Assembly: GCA_902805475.1 (NCBI GenBank)
Contig: CADCSX010000002.1
Coordinates: 2,418,001-2,482,000 of the forward strand
DNA from: Entonaema liquescens
Taxonomy: Eukaryota > Ascomycota > Sordariomycetes > Xylariales > Xylariaceae
Direction of reading: 5' to 3'
DNA length: 64,000 nucleotides
This document shows, one piece after another, positions 45,101-57,974 of the stretch. The translations under genes were made by a program, and so were the position numbers. The notes under the pieces were generated by a model, which saw only the letters and a program-made list of their open reading frames with translations, had not been told where the DNA came from and did not search any database. Numbering within the stretch: the first letter of the stretch is position 1; every line of letters begins with the position of its first letter.

Positions 45101-48100
45101 GGCAAGCTCCAGTTGGAAGGCCAGGGCGGGTTCGACGTGACGGATACTGTTGTCTTCTCGGAACTCGGGTGCGCGGAAAGTGTAATAGCCTGGGTACGAG
45201 CCATCGTTGTGGCCGCAAACGAAAGTTACACGACGTACCCGGTGGTTGACAAGCTCATGCTTCAATGAGTCAATCACAGGGCGGATGCGTCCGAGAATAT
45301 CTTCATCTTCGTAGGACTCCACATCACGAATGACCACATTGATAACGTTGGTCAATTCATCTTCGAGAGGCTTTTGGGCGAAGGACTTGCGCTTGCCTGT
45401 TAGATCTGGAATAAGTCCAGGGCGCTTCCTAATTGGCAAAACGTCTAAAGCCTTTTGGAGCATCTCGTCGGCATCGTCGAGATACCTACAAGGAACGACA
45501 ACTCCCTTACGAGTAGGCTCTTCTTCAGTACGGCGGTTGAGATAGGACATGTCACTAACTGAGCTTATTCGACCGAAGCTACCGGTCTCGGAGGTCGGGG
45601 TACCAGGGATCGAGGGATTAGCTGATTGAAGAGGAACCGAAAACTCGGTCTGGCCAATCTTGCGGAAAGAAAAGTCCCAAGATAGGAAAAGAGGAGCTGA
45701 ATCGGACTCATCCTCGTGATACTCCAATTTCGTTAAGTTATACGCACGGTAGGCTCGGCGGACATACACTTCGAGAGCAGCAACGTTAACCCAGGGGTCC
45801 TCATGAGCAAAGAACGACCCTAGCACGTCGAAAACGGTGTACTTGGAGTCAACAACTTCCTTGATAATATCAAGGTTAGGCTCTCTGTGCTCCCAGCCAG
45901 TTTCGCCGTACTTGTTTTCGACCACAGAAGAGCGGAGAATGTGTTCCATCTGTGCCATTCGTTCTTCAAGAGATGGTAGCGCACACTGAATGAGAATTTC
46001 TCGAGCCTTCAGAGAGACTTTAGCGGTCTGACGGGACTCAAGCTCAGTAAGTTTGCGTAGAACTGGTCGTAGGTACTTCGCAACATTTCCAACATTGGGC
46101 TTATTGGGACGGTATTCCTCAAGAATTGCCAAGATCAAGTGGTTCTTAGAGCCGACACGGCTATGAGACAGAACGACGCTAATGACCTTCATATAGTCTT
46201 CTTTGTTTTCTTCACGAAGTTTCAAGATGACCTCTTCGTCCTGGCTCCGGCGGCCTGAAAAACGTCCCTCAACTTCAACGTACATCTGTAAGAGGCCGGC
46301 GACGGCGTTCAACTCTCGTACTTTAGGCCCATCAGCATACTCGTCGAGTAGGTCAAGTAGAGGAGCAATTGTTGCTCGTAATGCGTCAGCCTCGCTAGGC
46401 GAAATGTTGTCATCTAAAAATTTGGAAAACGTTCTCGCCAACGTTTTCGCAGGGAACTCTGAGCCTCGAGCCTTAGCACGGTCGACAACTTGCGTGAACT
46501 GGGTGTCAAGCTTCTGTGGCATTCTAGAGTGGAGAGCAGCGTGGTGGGAAGCCCACTCGCTGTACGGAAGTTCCGGGTTTCGTAATATTTCAACCATCTC
46601 TCTCAACGTTTGTTGCATGATCACCGAGTTGTCGTAACCGAGAAGGATGTTTCTCAGGATGTTGTGCGTCAAGGTAAATCGTTGAGCCGGCTTGTTACCA
46701 ACAACTTGGGAGGTCCAAATTCGGGGAGACCTCCGAGATACGGTTGCGCTTGCTTCACTCGGGAAGGGTCGTCGAGAGCAAGGATACCGAGAATATCGCC
46801 AGCTTCAATAGTAACACCAGGCTGCTTGATCAACTGCACAAAACCATCTTCTTGGGCTATCAAAGGCATGAACATTTTCATTACTTCGACCTCAGCAAAG
46901 GTTTGTCCAGCTTTAACATGCTCTCCATTTTCTACAGTGTACTTGACAAGCTTGCCGGGGCTAGGCGTGCGAAGCTGTGTAGGATCGTTCTCTTGCTCTA
47001 GCAGGCATGTCTTGCTATCCACTGAGATGCGAGTTGCACCGACTTCCTCCTTCCAGTAGACGCTGTGACTCCGTCCGTCTAGAAGAATAAGAAGACCACC
47101 GTCGCTAAGAGCACGGACACCAACGGAGCATTTGGAGCCATTGATGAAGAGATGGTAACTATCAACAGCCGCACGAGTAGCTGTGAACTTGTATCGATAG
47201 CCTTCGTAGATGAAGTCAATCGGGAATACCGTTTTCAGTATATCCTTCGAAGGAACTTGACCTCTCTCTAGCCCAGAACGATATTCGGCTATGCAGGCCT
47301 CGCTAGCAATGTGAGCTTTAGTCGTGGCTCCGCAGACCACCGCAAGCATGGGATCCGGACGTTCAGCAGTTAGCTTGTTAGAAATAAGCTCATCTAACCA
47401 ACCAGTGGTAATAGTATTCTCCTCGAATGCTTCTGTCTCGAGCAACTTAATGAGATACTCAACCGTTGTTCTAAAGTCGCCACGAATACTTAACTCCTTC
47501 AGAGCTACGACCATGTTCTTCCGCGAGGCGGCTCGGTTCTCTCCATAGGCAAAGATGTGACCAAATTGACTGTCAGAGAAACTGTGAATACTTGAAGCAG
47601 TACTAACGGAGAAATAACCCCAGACATTGGCGCTACTCCTGAAGTTCAAGTCATGCATCACACCGTTGGAAGGCTTGAAACCCTCGCCGGGGTCCTCGGA
47701 CGTAATTCTGCAGGCTGTACAGTGACCGCGAGGCTGTGGCCTCCGCTGAGTCTTGTCGCTCTCTGGGTTCTTAAACTCGAAATCAATCGGTGTAGCAAGC
47801 TTCGGATCGACACCGTATAGTAACCGAATATCGCTGATTCGATGTAGAGGAATACCCATGGCAACCTGTAATTGAGCCACCGGCAAATTGACTCCGCTGA
47901 CCATCTCGGTGGTAGGGTGCTCTACCTGAAGACGGGGGTTTAATTCCAAGAAGTAAAACTTGTCGTCCTCGTGGGAATAGAGATACTCAACCGTACCAGC
48001 AGAAACGTAGCCTACGAGACGGCCAAGACGTACGGCAGCATCTTCCATACCTTTGAACGTGGGTTGCTTGGCAATTGTGACAGGGGCTTCTTCAATAATC

Positions 48101-49205
48101 TTCTGATGTCTTCGCTGTACGGAACAATCTCTGCCAAATAGCGAGATATTGTTACCATACTGGTCGGCCAACAATTGCACTTCCAAATGTCGGGCATTGC
48201 CCGCCAACTTCATTATGAAAATCGGTGAGCCAGGAATCTCGTTTGCGGCGGCTTTGTAAAGCTGCTCGAATCCTTCTTCGGACATTGCTTTTCGAATACC
48301 CTTACCACCACCACCTTCGGAGGCCTTGATCATCACGGGAAAGCCAATTTCCCGGGCCTTTTGCAGACCCTCTTCCCAAGAACCAACACAACCCTTCATG
48401 TATACATCATCGGCAACAGTAACGATACCCTTGTCGTCTACCTCTACCGAATCGACGCCGGTTCCCGACCACGGTATGCAGGGTACTCGCGCATGCTGTG
48501 CGACAATGGTAGAAGAAATCTTGTCACCAAGCGACCGCATAGCTGATCCGGGGGGTCCAATAAAGACAATTTTCTTTGGCGATGCTGCTAAGGATTCTGG
48601 AAGCTTAGGGTTTTCTGAAGCGTGACCCCTATGAAAGGCATGTTAGCATCGATTTTTTTTTTCAACAATTCCAGCCTTAAAGATGTTCAAAAACTCACCA
48701 TCCAGCCCATACAGCGTGAACATTCATCCGCTCGGCAACATCCACAATCAGCTCAACGTTGGCATAGTTGTGGTTATTTGTGCCTCCGGGAACCTCAACG
48801 TAGTGATCAGCCATTCGGATGTAGTCTGCATTGGCTGCTAGATCTTCCGGTGTGGCCATCACCGTGAACTGGATAGCTCTTTCGTCTCCAAAAACCTCGT
48901 ACGCCCATTTTCGCACCGATCGGATCTCCTTGACGGCAGCAATACCGTTGTTGGCGATCAGGATCTAGAAATAACCGTTAGCAAACCTGACGTTTTCTTC
49001 AGTTCGGTTGTAGTCCTCTTACATTTGTAATGACAGTGTGTCCGTCATGTGAGGCAACAAAGTCCTTGACCTTAGATGCGGGGGCATTTTCTAATCTGTT
49101 ACCACCAATGAAGTGCTCTGGTATCTTGTGCTGCTCAGCATAAGTGGGTTTGCCATTGGTGACAGGCACCGTCCGGGTGCCGTTAGAGGCTTCTGCGGAA
49201 GACAT
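42195..49205 (-). CDS. ACC1: Acetyl-CoA carboxylase, multidomain (one apparent frameshift)
   Basis: The enzyme makes malonyl-CoA for fatty acid synthesis in the cytosol. Exons are 49205-49023, 48964-48699, 48628-43783 and 43729-42195; about 2,276 residues if one missing base is allowed. The start MSSAEASNG is chosen over an upstream in-frame Met at 49310 because homologues begin close to it. Domains in order: biotin carboxylase (ILIANNGIAAVKEIRSVRKWAYE, then an ATP-grasp with EASEGGGGKGIRKA, and LELNPRLQVEHPTTEMV), biotinyl domain with K734 in EVMKM, a long central region, and the carboxyltransferase (GANSCGMVGW-like NSCGMVGWLINARTPEYPEGR, YLSANSGARLGVAEE, LANWRGFSGGQRDMYNEVLKYG). Near 46706-46712 the frame slips: GPP is followed by a one-base-short codon before VVGNKPAQRF. 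No intron explains it, and exon-phase arithmetic independently requires one extra base. Confidence 0.94.
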
Positions 49206-52200
49206 TGTGTCGGATATGGAGGGGTAAATGTGAGGTGTTTCGGCGGCGTAGGGAATAGTCGCCGGACTGATGAATCGGAATAAAATGTCTAAGGGGTCAT
49301 CAAAGTACAATGGACGCCCTAATCGAGCTCCTGAACAGCGCCAGAGACTCGCAATTGTGCCTTAACGATGAATACGTAGGCGGGGAAGAATCGGAGGGCG
49401 GGAGGTTCCGATTATGGTACGTGCGTTATTGCTGGATTTGAGTCCAGAATAGAAAAAGTATGAGGTTTTGTTAAAAGAGTTTCGGCTGACCTCCCGCAAT
49501 TCTGTTCAAAACAGAGTTAGTGGAGTTTAGGGAGAAATCAAGAATGAAGTTCTAGGGAATGAAGGATATCAGGATCATGGTAGGAGGTGCGAAGTTCAGT
49601 AGGAAGGTCAGCCACCCTCAAAATCTGAGAGAATTGCTGGGTTTCCTAGCTGATCCACAGTCAAAATATCGTTGTTGAGCTGTGTGCACCCTCGTCGATC
49701 AAGAACGGGGAGACGCGGCCGCAGGAAGTAAAGGAACGGCAAAAAGTGGTTGGGGTGTAACTGAATATGTAAATTATGCATGTACAAGGGTTACCACTTA
49801 CATGCAAAGACTAAGTCGCGTAGTGAAGTTAAAGTAGGTTAATCCTCAGAACGCACGCAATTGACTTCGTCGGAGGAGTTAAAAATTAGAGGGGAGGAAA
49901 GGTATCAAGTGCAGAAGCACCTATTACACCAGCTGGCGAGTAAGTGAAAAGGTTGAAAAAGTGTCAGGGAGAAGGGACGAAGAAGTTGACCGGACATCCA
50001 GTCCTTTTTGGATGGAAGGGATACCGCAATGTACATATTACATATCCTAAGCAAGCCCAAGTAGATCCATAGAAGCAAACCCGCAAGACAAAAGAAAAAT
50101 AAAAAAAAATAAAAGAGGATCGGAGCTTACACTAAAACTAACGGGCTAGTGATTAGCTCGGATGAGCCAGCGAGGCTGATATGGTTAAAATGAACCTAAT
50201 TGCGCTGCTGCGATCGACGCCCAAGTCATTCTTTTAACCAATCACAGCTAACCCCAGGGTGTTGGGGATCTCCTAGCGTCCTCTAAACTTTAGGTGTACG
50301 TCTTGGGTCAGGTTCAATTGCTACAGACGCGGCATGTGCGGCCGGGTACAGTATAGGTACAAAGCTAATGACATCTCTATTGTACATTCTCGGCCAAAAT
50401 TTGCCTTGACCCATACAAATGGATACCATCGTAGTAAGTACAGATCCAACTTCCATATGGCTGATTAAGATTTTAGAACTTATTGGGGTCACATTGGATC
50501 GAGGGGTGGGTCGGTCAGTTTTTTTTGGCGTCCCTTAAATCCGTCTGAGACATGGCAGAAAATAAAATCAAGTGAAAAGAAACCTAACTGGCAACAACAA
50601 CAAGTCATTAGGGACGTATCAATGCATGATAATTTCTTGCACCCATCGTTCATGATAGTTACAATATAAACCAACTATAAGGTTCATTCAATCCATAAGT
50701 TACATGAACAAAACGGCTAGATCTTACCACTGAAATAAATTGCGTACCTCAAGTTGCACACTGACCCAAGGTAGATGTAAACTTCACTATTGCTATACTA
50801 ATGACTACCTACCTACAGGTATTATACTGAGATAAGTATTAATTACGGACTTTACTCCATGAGTGTCTCAGATATTATATCAAATCAACTCAATAGATCG
50901 GGCTTTCCCCGAATATATCTACCACTTCCCCAGCCTCAAACATAATCTCATTCCTACTTCTTTATCTTATTTCCGCGCCCTCACCCCGACAGCCACCTCC
51001 GCCAATGTAATCGACGTAGTACCTAGTATTTTAACTATACTACACAGAAAGAATACAATACAGTAAGAAGGCTTCTTTTCCAATGATGTCCTCCGGTGGA
51101 CTCTCCCTTTCGCTTAGTACCCAAATCTCAACAAATGTTTCCTAATCTGGTAAGAACCTACTCGGGAAGTGGGACAAAATGGGTGAGAATCCCATCTATT
51201 TTATTTCACAACTACGAAGTAGTGTCGTTATATAACTTTTGTCTCTGTTCCGTACATATTCCCCTTCGGCCGGCACCAGGCCGCCACTATCTCCATACCT
51301 AAGATATGTATGTACACCCTTCAGGACCCTCTACTATGCACAAAGCATGAAGCATGGATTCAACCATGCCATCAAAAGACTTTCGGGCCGTGGCCAATGC
51401 TTACTGTGCATGATCCCTTCCCCGGGCGTTATCAGTGCGCACCTATCATCCATCATCAGGATCATCTTGGATCATCATCATCATCATCATCACGAAATCC
51501 GCTTACTTTTCCCATGTTGTAATTAAGAGATATTCCGAAAGATCGACGAATATTCTGGGAACCGTATTTCTACATAATTATTATAACTCTCTCTCTATCC
51601 ACCTTCCATTCATTTTGTTTGCAACGTTTGAGTCCGATATCTTTCAAAGTTCCATCTTTTTAACCAATCGAGATTATGATTATATCATCGTGCAGGAGAC
51701 AGTTCAACATGTACCCAGGTACCATCGAGTTACAGATCTAAAAGTGAACTCAATTGTTGGGGTAGATTTTGGCACTAAAAATGGAGCGCCACACCGTCTA
51801 CTGACTGGACAAGCCGGTCATCCAGTGGTCCGGTTCAAGTTACGGTTCCTGAATTGGCCAGCTGTTATTAGAGTAGAAGAATTAGCGGTTTATCGAGTTG
51901 GTTCGCTTAAACGAGTTAGATCTAATTTTTCAACCCAAGTCCGCGTGGAACACGATCTTGATTTTTGGTGTTTTGCTCGATTCAATATACCGGATAGCTA
52001 ATATGCTAAATTGGTCTAGCACAACTGTCCGGTATTTCCCAAATCTTGAACTATTACACTATTACCATATAATTCATTTCTTTCGGCAATCTATCGTCAT
52101 ATTCACCGCTACCGAGTTACAGAAATTATCATCTCCGCCGAGATCAAGAACCAAGACAATCGCAGGTCCCCAACTTCATGTCCGGTATTATTCGGAATAA

Positions 52201-54649
52201 TCATATTCGGAATAATCAAATATTACACGCGTAAGCATGCATAATTCATGCCCGTTTACGCCTCCATTGCGCATCCATATCTTATCGGGTTATCTTCTAT
52301 GTGAATAAATCGTCCCTCAATCAGTATCTTAGGTATGTAAGCCAAAATCCTAGAGGATCTTTCTATCATCCGCGATCCATGTCAGCATGCGAAACGTCCC
52401 GGTGGCCGAAGAAATCCGGGCTTATCAAACAATTCGCCCGTAAGATCATAAGACAGGCAACGTTCTTACTGGCCATTCGTTACTACGGGGTTATGCAGCC
52501 GGCTTTCTCTATAGCCTTCGGGTAAGCAGTAAGTGCTCCAAACGTCTTTCCCCGAGAACAAGCCCGTTCAGCCTCGTCGGTACTATACGCCATTCCTATA
52601 GGATGTAAGACCGTACCTCTCCAGTTCCACCGACTATATTAGGGACTCTCCGTCTCTTCTAGATAGTCGTCATCGAGGTATATTATCGAATCGTATCGAA
52701 GTCCAATCTCAGATCTAACCAAGGCTAAGCTCGGCGTGTTTATTTACAAAAATATGGCTGTCCAGCGAATGAGGCTATTGGTGGGGGTTTCGGTTCCAAC
52801 ACAAAACCTGGTCAAAGTTGTCTCTTAAACGAAAATAGCAATACATAGTAACCAGATGCGGTTATGCCCGAGCTAGAAGTATATCTAAAACAACTAGATA
52901 TAGTCTATTAGAGATAGTTTATTTGTCAAGCTCATCTCTTGCTGCACGTCGACGGCACGAGTCCGCTTCTAGTTTCGCTACTAATACGGAACTGTTATCC
53001 TGCAGCAGCGCAGCACATCATAGCTGTCAAAGATCCACCTTGAGGATCTTGTCTCAGACGCACCTATGACGAACAGAAGATATGCTTGCGTCTATCACGT
53101 GGTGGGCCGTCCCCATCTACCCGTTCTGTCAACGTCAATACAGTAATAGTATCAAGTTACAGTAATGCCAGCCTTATACTATCCCCATTAGGTATGTATC
53201 ATCGATGCGTTCTGCAGTCATGCGCAACGCTTTTCTAGAACACGAGAGGTAGCTTCTACTAAACGTGGGCATAGAGCCGATCGGTCCTGTCTCCAGATAT
53301 GTGTCCGCATGAAATGTCCGGAGATAACACGCGATATTACGCGACTTACTCAGCATATAAAACCAGCATTTCAATAGACTTGATAACTTTATAACCCGTC
53401 GGAATACTCCATTGCTCAAGAGATATTCGATGAATTAGCAAATAGTTGTTTAAGTCAACATTGATACTATGACATTGGAAACCAGCGTCCAATATCACTA
53501 CTCAGTCCTGATTTAATGCCTTCCCGTTTTGTCCATCCTTGAGATGAACCGTAAATAGCAATCATTCCAGGAGTCTATACCCTTTATTACCTTAGACATA
53601 TCAAGCTGAATCTATAACGTGCCGAGAATCTTAGTACTTATTTGAGAAGTCTTGTATCCCTGCATCCAAAGCTTCGTCACTAGGGGTTAAAACTTGCACC
53701 GCAGTGCATGTTATACCAAGGCCTATCCCTTGTACGGTTAGGCACTCTTTTATTTAGGTACTTGCTCTTGGGAAGGTTAGAAAATTGCTCTTTCTTAGCA
53801 TAGCTTCGCTTTCCCCCAAAATAACTCATTGGGTGTTGGAAGGAGGTTTACTGGCTATGGTGCTTTGATTCAAAGTGGTTGTTGTATGTATCTCACTTGG
53901 AATCCTGACGATGGGCTTAAGATATGTTCTCTAGGCGTAGCAATGATAAGAATAAAACTCAACTATGATATACAGAAACACTTATCGACAACAAAATGTA
54001 ACATAACATTACCGTGTCAAGTTCTCTAATATTTACTAAATACGAAAATCTAGGCTTATACGGCGCTATCTTTTGTTGTAGTGGATTTTCAATAATGAAA
54101 GCTATAAATTGAAGGTCTGGTCGTCAGGAATAATGGCAACAAATATGTCTGATTTCAGGTGGCAATAAACCAGACTCCACCTGGATCAACAACCCTTTCT
54201 CATATCAAAAGTCATCTAAGATGTATATTTCCGTCTATGTAGCTCGTACTAAATGTTTCAATGAACGGGGGGTCGGTTGTACGAGGCATCGAACACCGTC
54301 GAATGCTGATTTCGTTTCCCCCGCGCCACAAATACGTAAAGGGCGTGAAATTGTATAAGTTACCCTAGATAATTTTATAGACCCAAAATTGGAATTGGTG
54401 ATTTCTTCGTTGTGTAAATATCAGCAGGGCTTCATTCTACATTAGGTTGCCGTGTGGGTAGCTTGACTTGAGCCCGCTGATGGCGTGTGGAACGATACTA
54501 TCATTTCTATGAAGACGGGTGGACTTGTGCCTAGCAATATATTAGTAATAGATCTTCGACCGAAGTGACGGCGCAAGCGAGGATTAGAGCGCTTACTGGA
54601 GTTTCGTGCCTCTCTCTTGTCAGACAGCCTAAGTTCCACGGCATCATCT
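49206..54649. other. Gene-poor region, 5.4 kb
   Basis: The first ~0.9 kb should be the ACC1 promoter and leader. The rest carries only short open frames; the longest (plus, 51435-52001) has no family features and sits on simple-sequence DNA. An ATC-trinucleotide run lies at 51471-51493. A TACCTACCTACAGGT word is at about 50808. I recognise no gene, RNA or transposon ends, but cannot exclude a non-coding transcript or an old degraded element. Confidence 0.5.
51471..51493. repeat. ATC trinucleotide repeat
   Basis: Seven consecutive ATC units in gene-poor DNA, a plain microsatellite. Confidence 0.7.
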
Positions 54650-54976
54650 TCAAGATGGAGCAAGCTGTGTCGTTTCCATCAGGCCCAACCGCGTAATGAA
54701 TATACCTATTGCACCAGATGGACGTGTTTTGAGCTCGAAGACATTGGGAAAGTACTCCTCATCGGCAACTCTCTTCAATAGAAGGATACTTGTAGTCCCA
54801 GGGGAGACCGGGTCAGTGCCCGAATCGCGACGCAGAATGGCCGCTCCAACGACGCCTTTGTCGTATGGGCGTCCTGTTGCGGCAGGCTGAAGCGTGCGAA
54901 ATACTGCACCTGTTGAGTTAATAAGTAACTCATTGATAGGTCCCCCTCGTGGCAAAGAACTACCGCTGCTTGCCAT
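54650..54976 (-). pseudogene. Nudix hydrolase N-terminal fragment, broken
   Basis: The first ~80 residues resemble fungal Nudix proteins: an RGGPINELLINSTGAVFRT start, then GVVGAAILRR and ILLLKRVADEEYFPNVFEL. At this point family members continue with the Nudix box (a PGG-type turn followed by REXXEEXG). Here the frame instead reads KTRPSGAIGIF and stops soon after, and no Nudix box is found in any frame of the next 250 bases, although an acidic LEDDAVEL stretch at ~54630 might be a diverged trace. The catalytic motif is therefore missing and I call it a pseudogene fragment. A short unspliced artefact or a long intron to a distant exon cannot be ruled out. Confidence 0.5.
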
Positions 54977-56166
54977 TGCTATGACTTTGAGGTTGTCTAA
55001 CCGTGAGAGGATAGTCCTGATTGGGGAAAGGGGGAGCTAAGACGTACCGGGATCCAAGTAGATAGCATCAAAGCTTGTCTGTGTTACAATAGTGGTAGAG
55101 TGCACGCTCTTGGATTGACGATCGAACTTGGATAGACGATAGAATAAAGTTATTTTGATATTATTTTCGATAAGCTAATTGTTTATGTATTACTATGGAA
55201 ATAAGGCGTAAATACTAGAAAATTCAAGGATATTGCTAAGGTACCTAAGTGGTGGTGGTCAAACACACCCAATCAAAAACACCAAAAAGAAAATCTAAAG
55301 GCCAGGAGGATACATCCAGTACGCACCCACTAGTCATGTGACAAATATCACGAATCGTAAGTAAATCCTACCTAAGCAGTTTATAACAACAAATAGTCTC
55401 TAGATCTCTTATACAATCACCCTCATTATACCCACCAATATTCTACAAGCAATTCCTAAGATTATCATGTCCAGCATCGTCTATATCTAAAAACAGCCAT
55501 AAAAGTTTCAAGAGGGTGTAAAAGCGTTGCAATTTAACAAAGGGAAGATATTTGCCGCTTAGGCTCGTATTACTACTACTACAACAACAACGACAACGAC
55601 AACGGGGTGTCTAGATCCTCCGACTTTCTGGCTGTCTTCGGTCTTCGAATCTCTCGTTTCATCTCAAGCCGTACATATATGTACAAGGTCTCCATTACCA
55701 CACTGGCGAGCGCGCAAACAACCACAAGGAAAGCATCGTCAACTAGTGCCTTTGGTTACTGCTGCCGCCGTGGTATGTGTTAAAAAAAGTATTGCGGGAG
55801 GAAGAAAGGCCAACGTCAATCTGAGGAGGCCGAGGAAAATAGGTATCGCACCCCTTTCTGGGTTCCGTAACGCCCCGCCTGCCTGGAAACACCATCATTC
55901 ACCATACCGGGCAGGATGTGTTACCCAGCCACCATCCGGCCGAAAGAAATCCCCTTTGCCCATAATGATGAAAATGCAAGCACGTATGCTAGCGAATATG
56001 ATATGCAAATCCGTCCGTAACTCGTGACGCCTCGGCTCAACGCCGCGACGAAGGTATAATGCTGGTGGCCCCCACACCACGTTCGACAGTGCGATATACG
56101 CAGCACTTCAAACAGATACAAGAGAAGAGTAAAGTGAAAAGGTCAAATCAAAGGGGGGCGATTGGA
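54977..56166. other. Intergenic with trinucleotide run
   Basis: About 1.2 kb upstream of the Nudix fragment and at the 3' side of NUDE. An ACT/ACA/ACG trinucleotide run is at about 55570-55605. No gene was recognised. Confidence 0.5.
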
Positions 56167-57974
56167 CTAGTAAGTCTCCCCAAGGTCGCTTAGCTTCCTG
56201 GGCCTCCCAGTGGCGGGTTCGTTCGACGCGCCACCACTAATTCTGCGAGCCGAGTGCATTCCACCACTTTGTCGTCTGGGCATCGGGATCGCACTAGGAG
56301 TCGGGATGCCACTAGTAGAACCGTCGGTGTCAAATTTACTGTAGGTTCCTCGGCGACTGGGAGTACGATCTTCGAATCGTTCATCAAATTCTTCAGGGTC
56401 GACACGGCTTACGCTTTGGGAGTGACCATGTAAACTACCAGTAAGAGAACTTCTAGGTCTTACTCCCATAGCAGTCCTTGCACCTGAGAAGCTGGTACGA
56501 GACATCGGGCGAGCAATCTCAGTACGACTAGCTGGTCTTGCGTAACTTGTAACACTCGCCCGACTACTAGGCCGCGAGATGCTAATAGCAGAGCTATCAG
56601 GGTCGTAGGTACTGGATCGGTTGGGCAATGGCCCGAAGGATAATCTTGATACGCCGGAGGTACTGAGTCTAGATACGTGCCGACCAGTAGTGGGGGTTTC
56701 ATCCGTTACGGAGGAAGTTGTGGAGCCAACGGTACGCTTCCTCGAACGCATCGTAACGGTGGGTGGCACTTGACTAGCACTCGCGAACGATGATCTGGGA
56801 GATGCGCGCGGAGGCGTGTTGACAGGGGCGGGCAATTTGGACCGCGCGGATTGGACGCGGGCTTCGAGTCGTTGCATTTGGGCAGTGAGAGAACGGATAT
56901 GCGTAAGGGATGTCGATGGCGGAACTTTGTGCGAGGCTGCGCGGTTTGTAGTGCGTGTTGGTGCCGGCGTGCGCGCGGTAGTAGCGGAGCGCATGCCCGG
57001 GGCCCGTAAGTTGGCGGAAACAGCACCCTTCGGCTTCGGCGTGATGCTACGATCCGCGGATGGAAGACGGGATTTCTTCTGCGTAGAAGGTCCGGGTGTC
57101 CTAGCCTTGGAAGAGGGTCTGGGTAGGGGCGCCGACGCATCGGACATGGGTGGCGACGGAGGTTCGTTAACTAAATGCGCGTCCTTGCCCGGAGGAGGTA
57201 AGGTGACATCGTCGGGAGGAGTAGTGATGAGAGGTGAGCTTGCCATGGAACGAGGCGAGTCTTCGAAGGTAGGCGACTCGGGAATAGATATGTCTGTAGA
57301 GATGGTCGACAGGTGGCGGTTCTCTGCTTTCTTGATCTTGTCCTGCATGATCTCGGCCTCGACCTTGAGGTCGGACAACTCCTCGCGCAATCTTTGGGCT
57401 TCGATTCGTAGGGTTTCTCGTTCCTGTTCGCCTATTTTGATCTCCTCCTCCATCATGACGCTTCTCTCGATGGCGACATTATACTTGGACTCCAAATCTT
57501 CGAGAGACGACGTTGTGTTTCGCGCTTGGCGCTCAAAATCATCGTTGGCTACTTCTATATCGCGTAGTTTTAGCTGCAGGGTACGGTTAGTCTCACGGAG
57601 ATTCGTAATCTCTTTCTCTAAGGCGTTCTGCGCCGTATTGGCCTCGGCTTTTGCCTTCTTGCATTTTTCCTGGGGATATCCGGTTAGATCTACAGATTAC
57701 TAGGTAAAATATCTTGAGGGATGCGATCTTGTAAATATGTACTTACTTTCCATTCGTCAACCTCGAACTGCAGCTCTTCAGCTTTTCGCTGTAGGTCGCG
57801 CTGCTTCTTGTCTGCTGCATCCAAGTCCTTTTCGAGTTCAGCCTCAAGCTCGTGACTAGATTCACGAAACTCGGCTAGCTCGTCGCCTAATAATTCGTAT
57901 TGTCTCTTGTACCAGGCCAGGGACTCTTCGGGAGTGGCGGACTCGTTCGGGGGTGACGATGGTGGCTCAGCCAT
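56167..57974 (-). CDS. nudE: Nuclear distribution protein NUDE
   Basis: Exon 1 57974-57747 and exon 2 57669-56167 (GTAAGT, CCCCAG, phase 0) give 576 residues. The first ~185 residues are one long coiled coil: SLAWYKRQYELLGDELAEFRESSHELEAELEKDL, then LQRKAEELQFEVDEWK joined to EKCKKAKAEANTAQ, and LKLRDIEVANDDFER followed by NVAIERSVMMEEEI. This is the conserved LIS1- and dynein-binding part of NudE/NDEL1 (RO-11 in Neurospora). The remaining ~390 residues are disordered, rich in Ser, Thr, Pro and Arg with many possible phosphorylation sites, as in fungal homologues. The protein works with LIS1 (NUDF) and dynein in nuclear migration in hyphae. The length is normal. Confidence 0.92.

Noticed and set aside
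49206..49310. N-terminal extension of ACC1 beginning MYFDDPL
   Set aside because: The reading frame allows it, but fungal ACC proteins begin close to the downstream MSSAEASNG, and the extension has no clear targeting character.
51435..52001. Plus-strand open frame of 188 codons
   Set aside because: It starts in an ATC microsatellite, has no recognisable domain, and its composition looks like random AT-leaning DNA.
56816..57703. Plus-strand open frame of 295 codons
   Set aside because: It lies antisense to NUDE and has no domain; NUDE has a clear family pattern and a proper intron.
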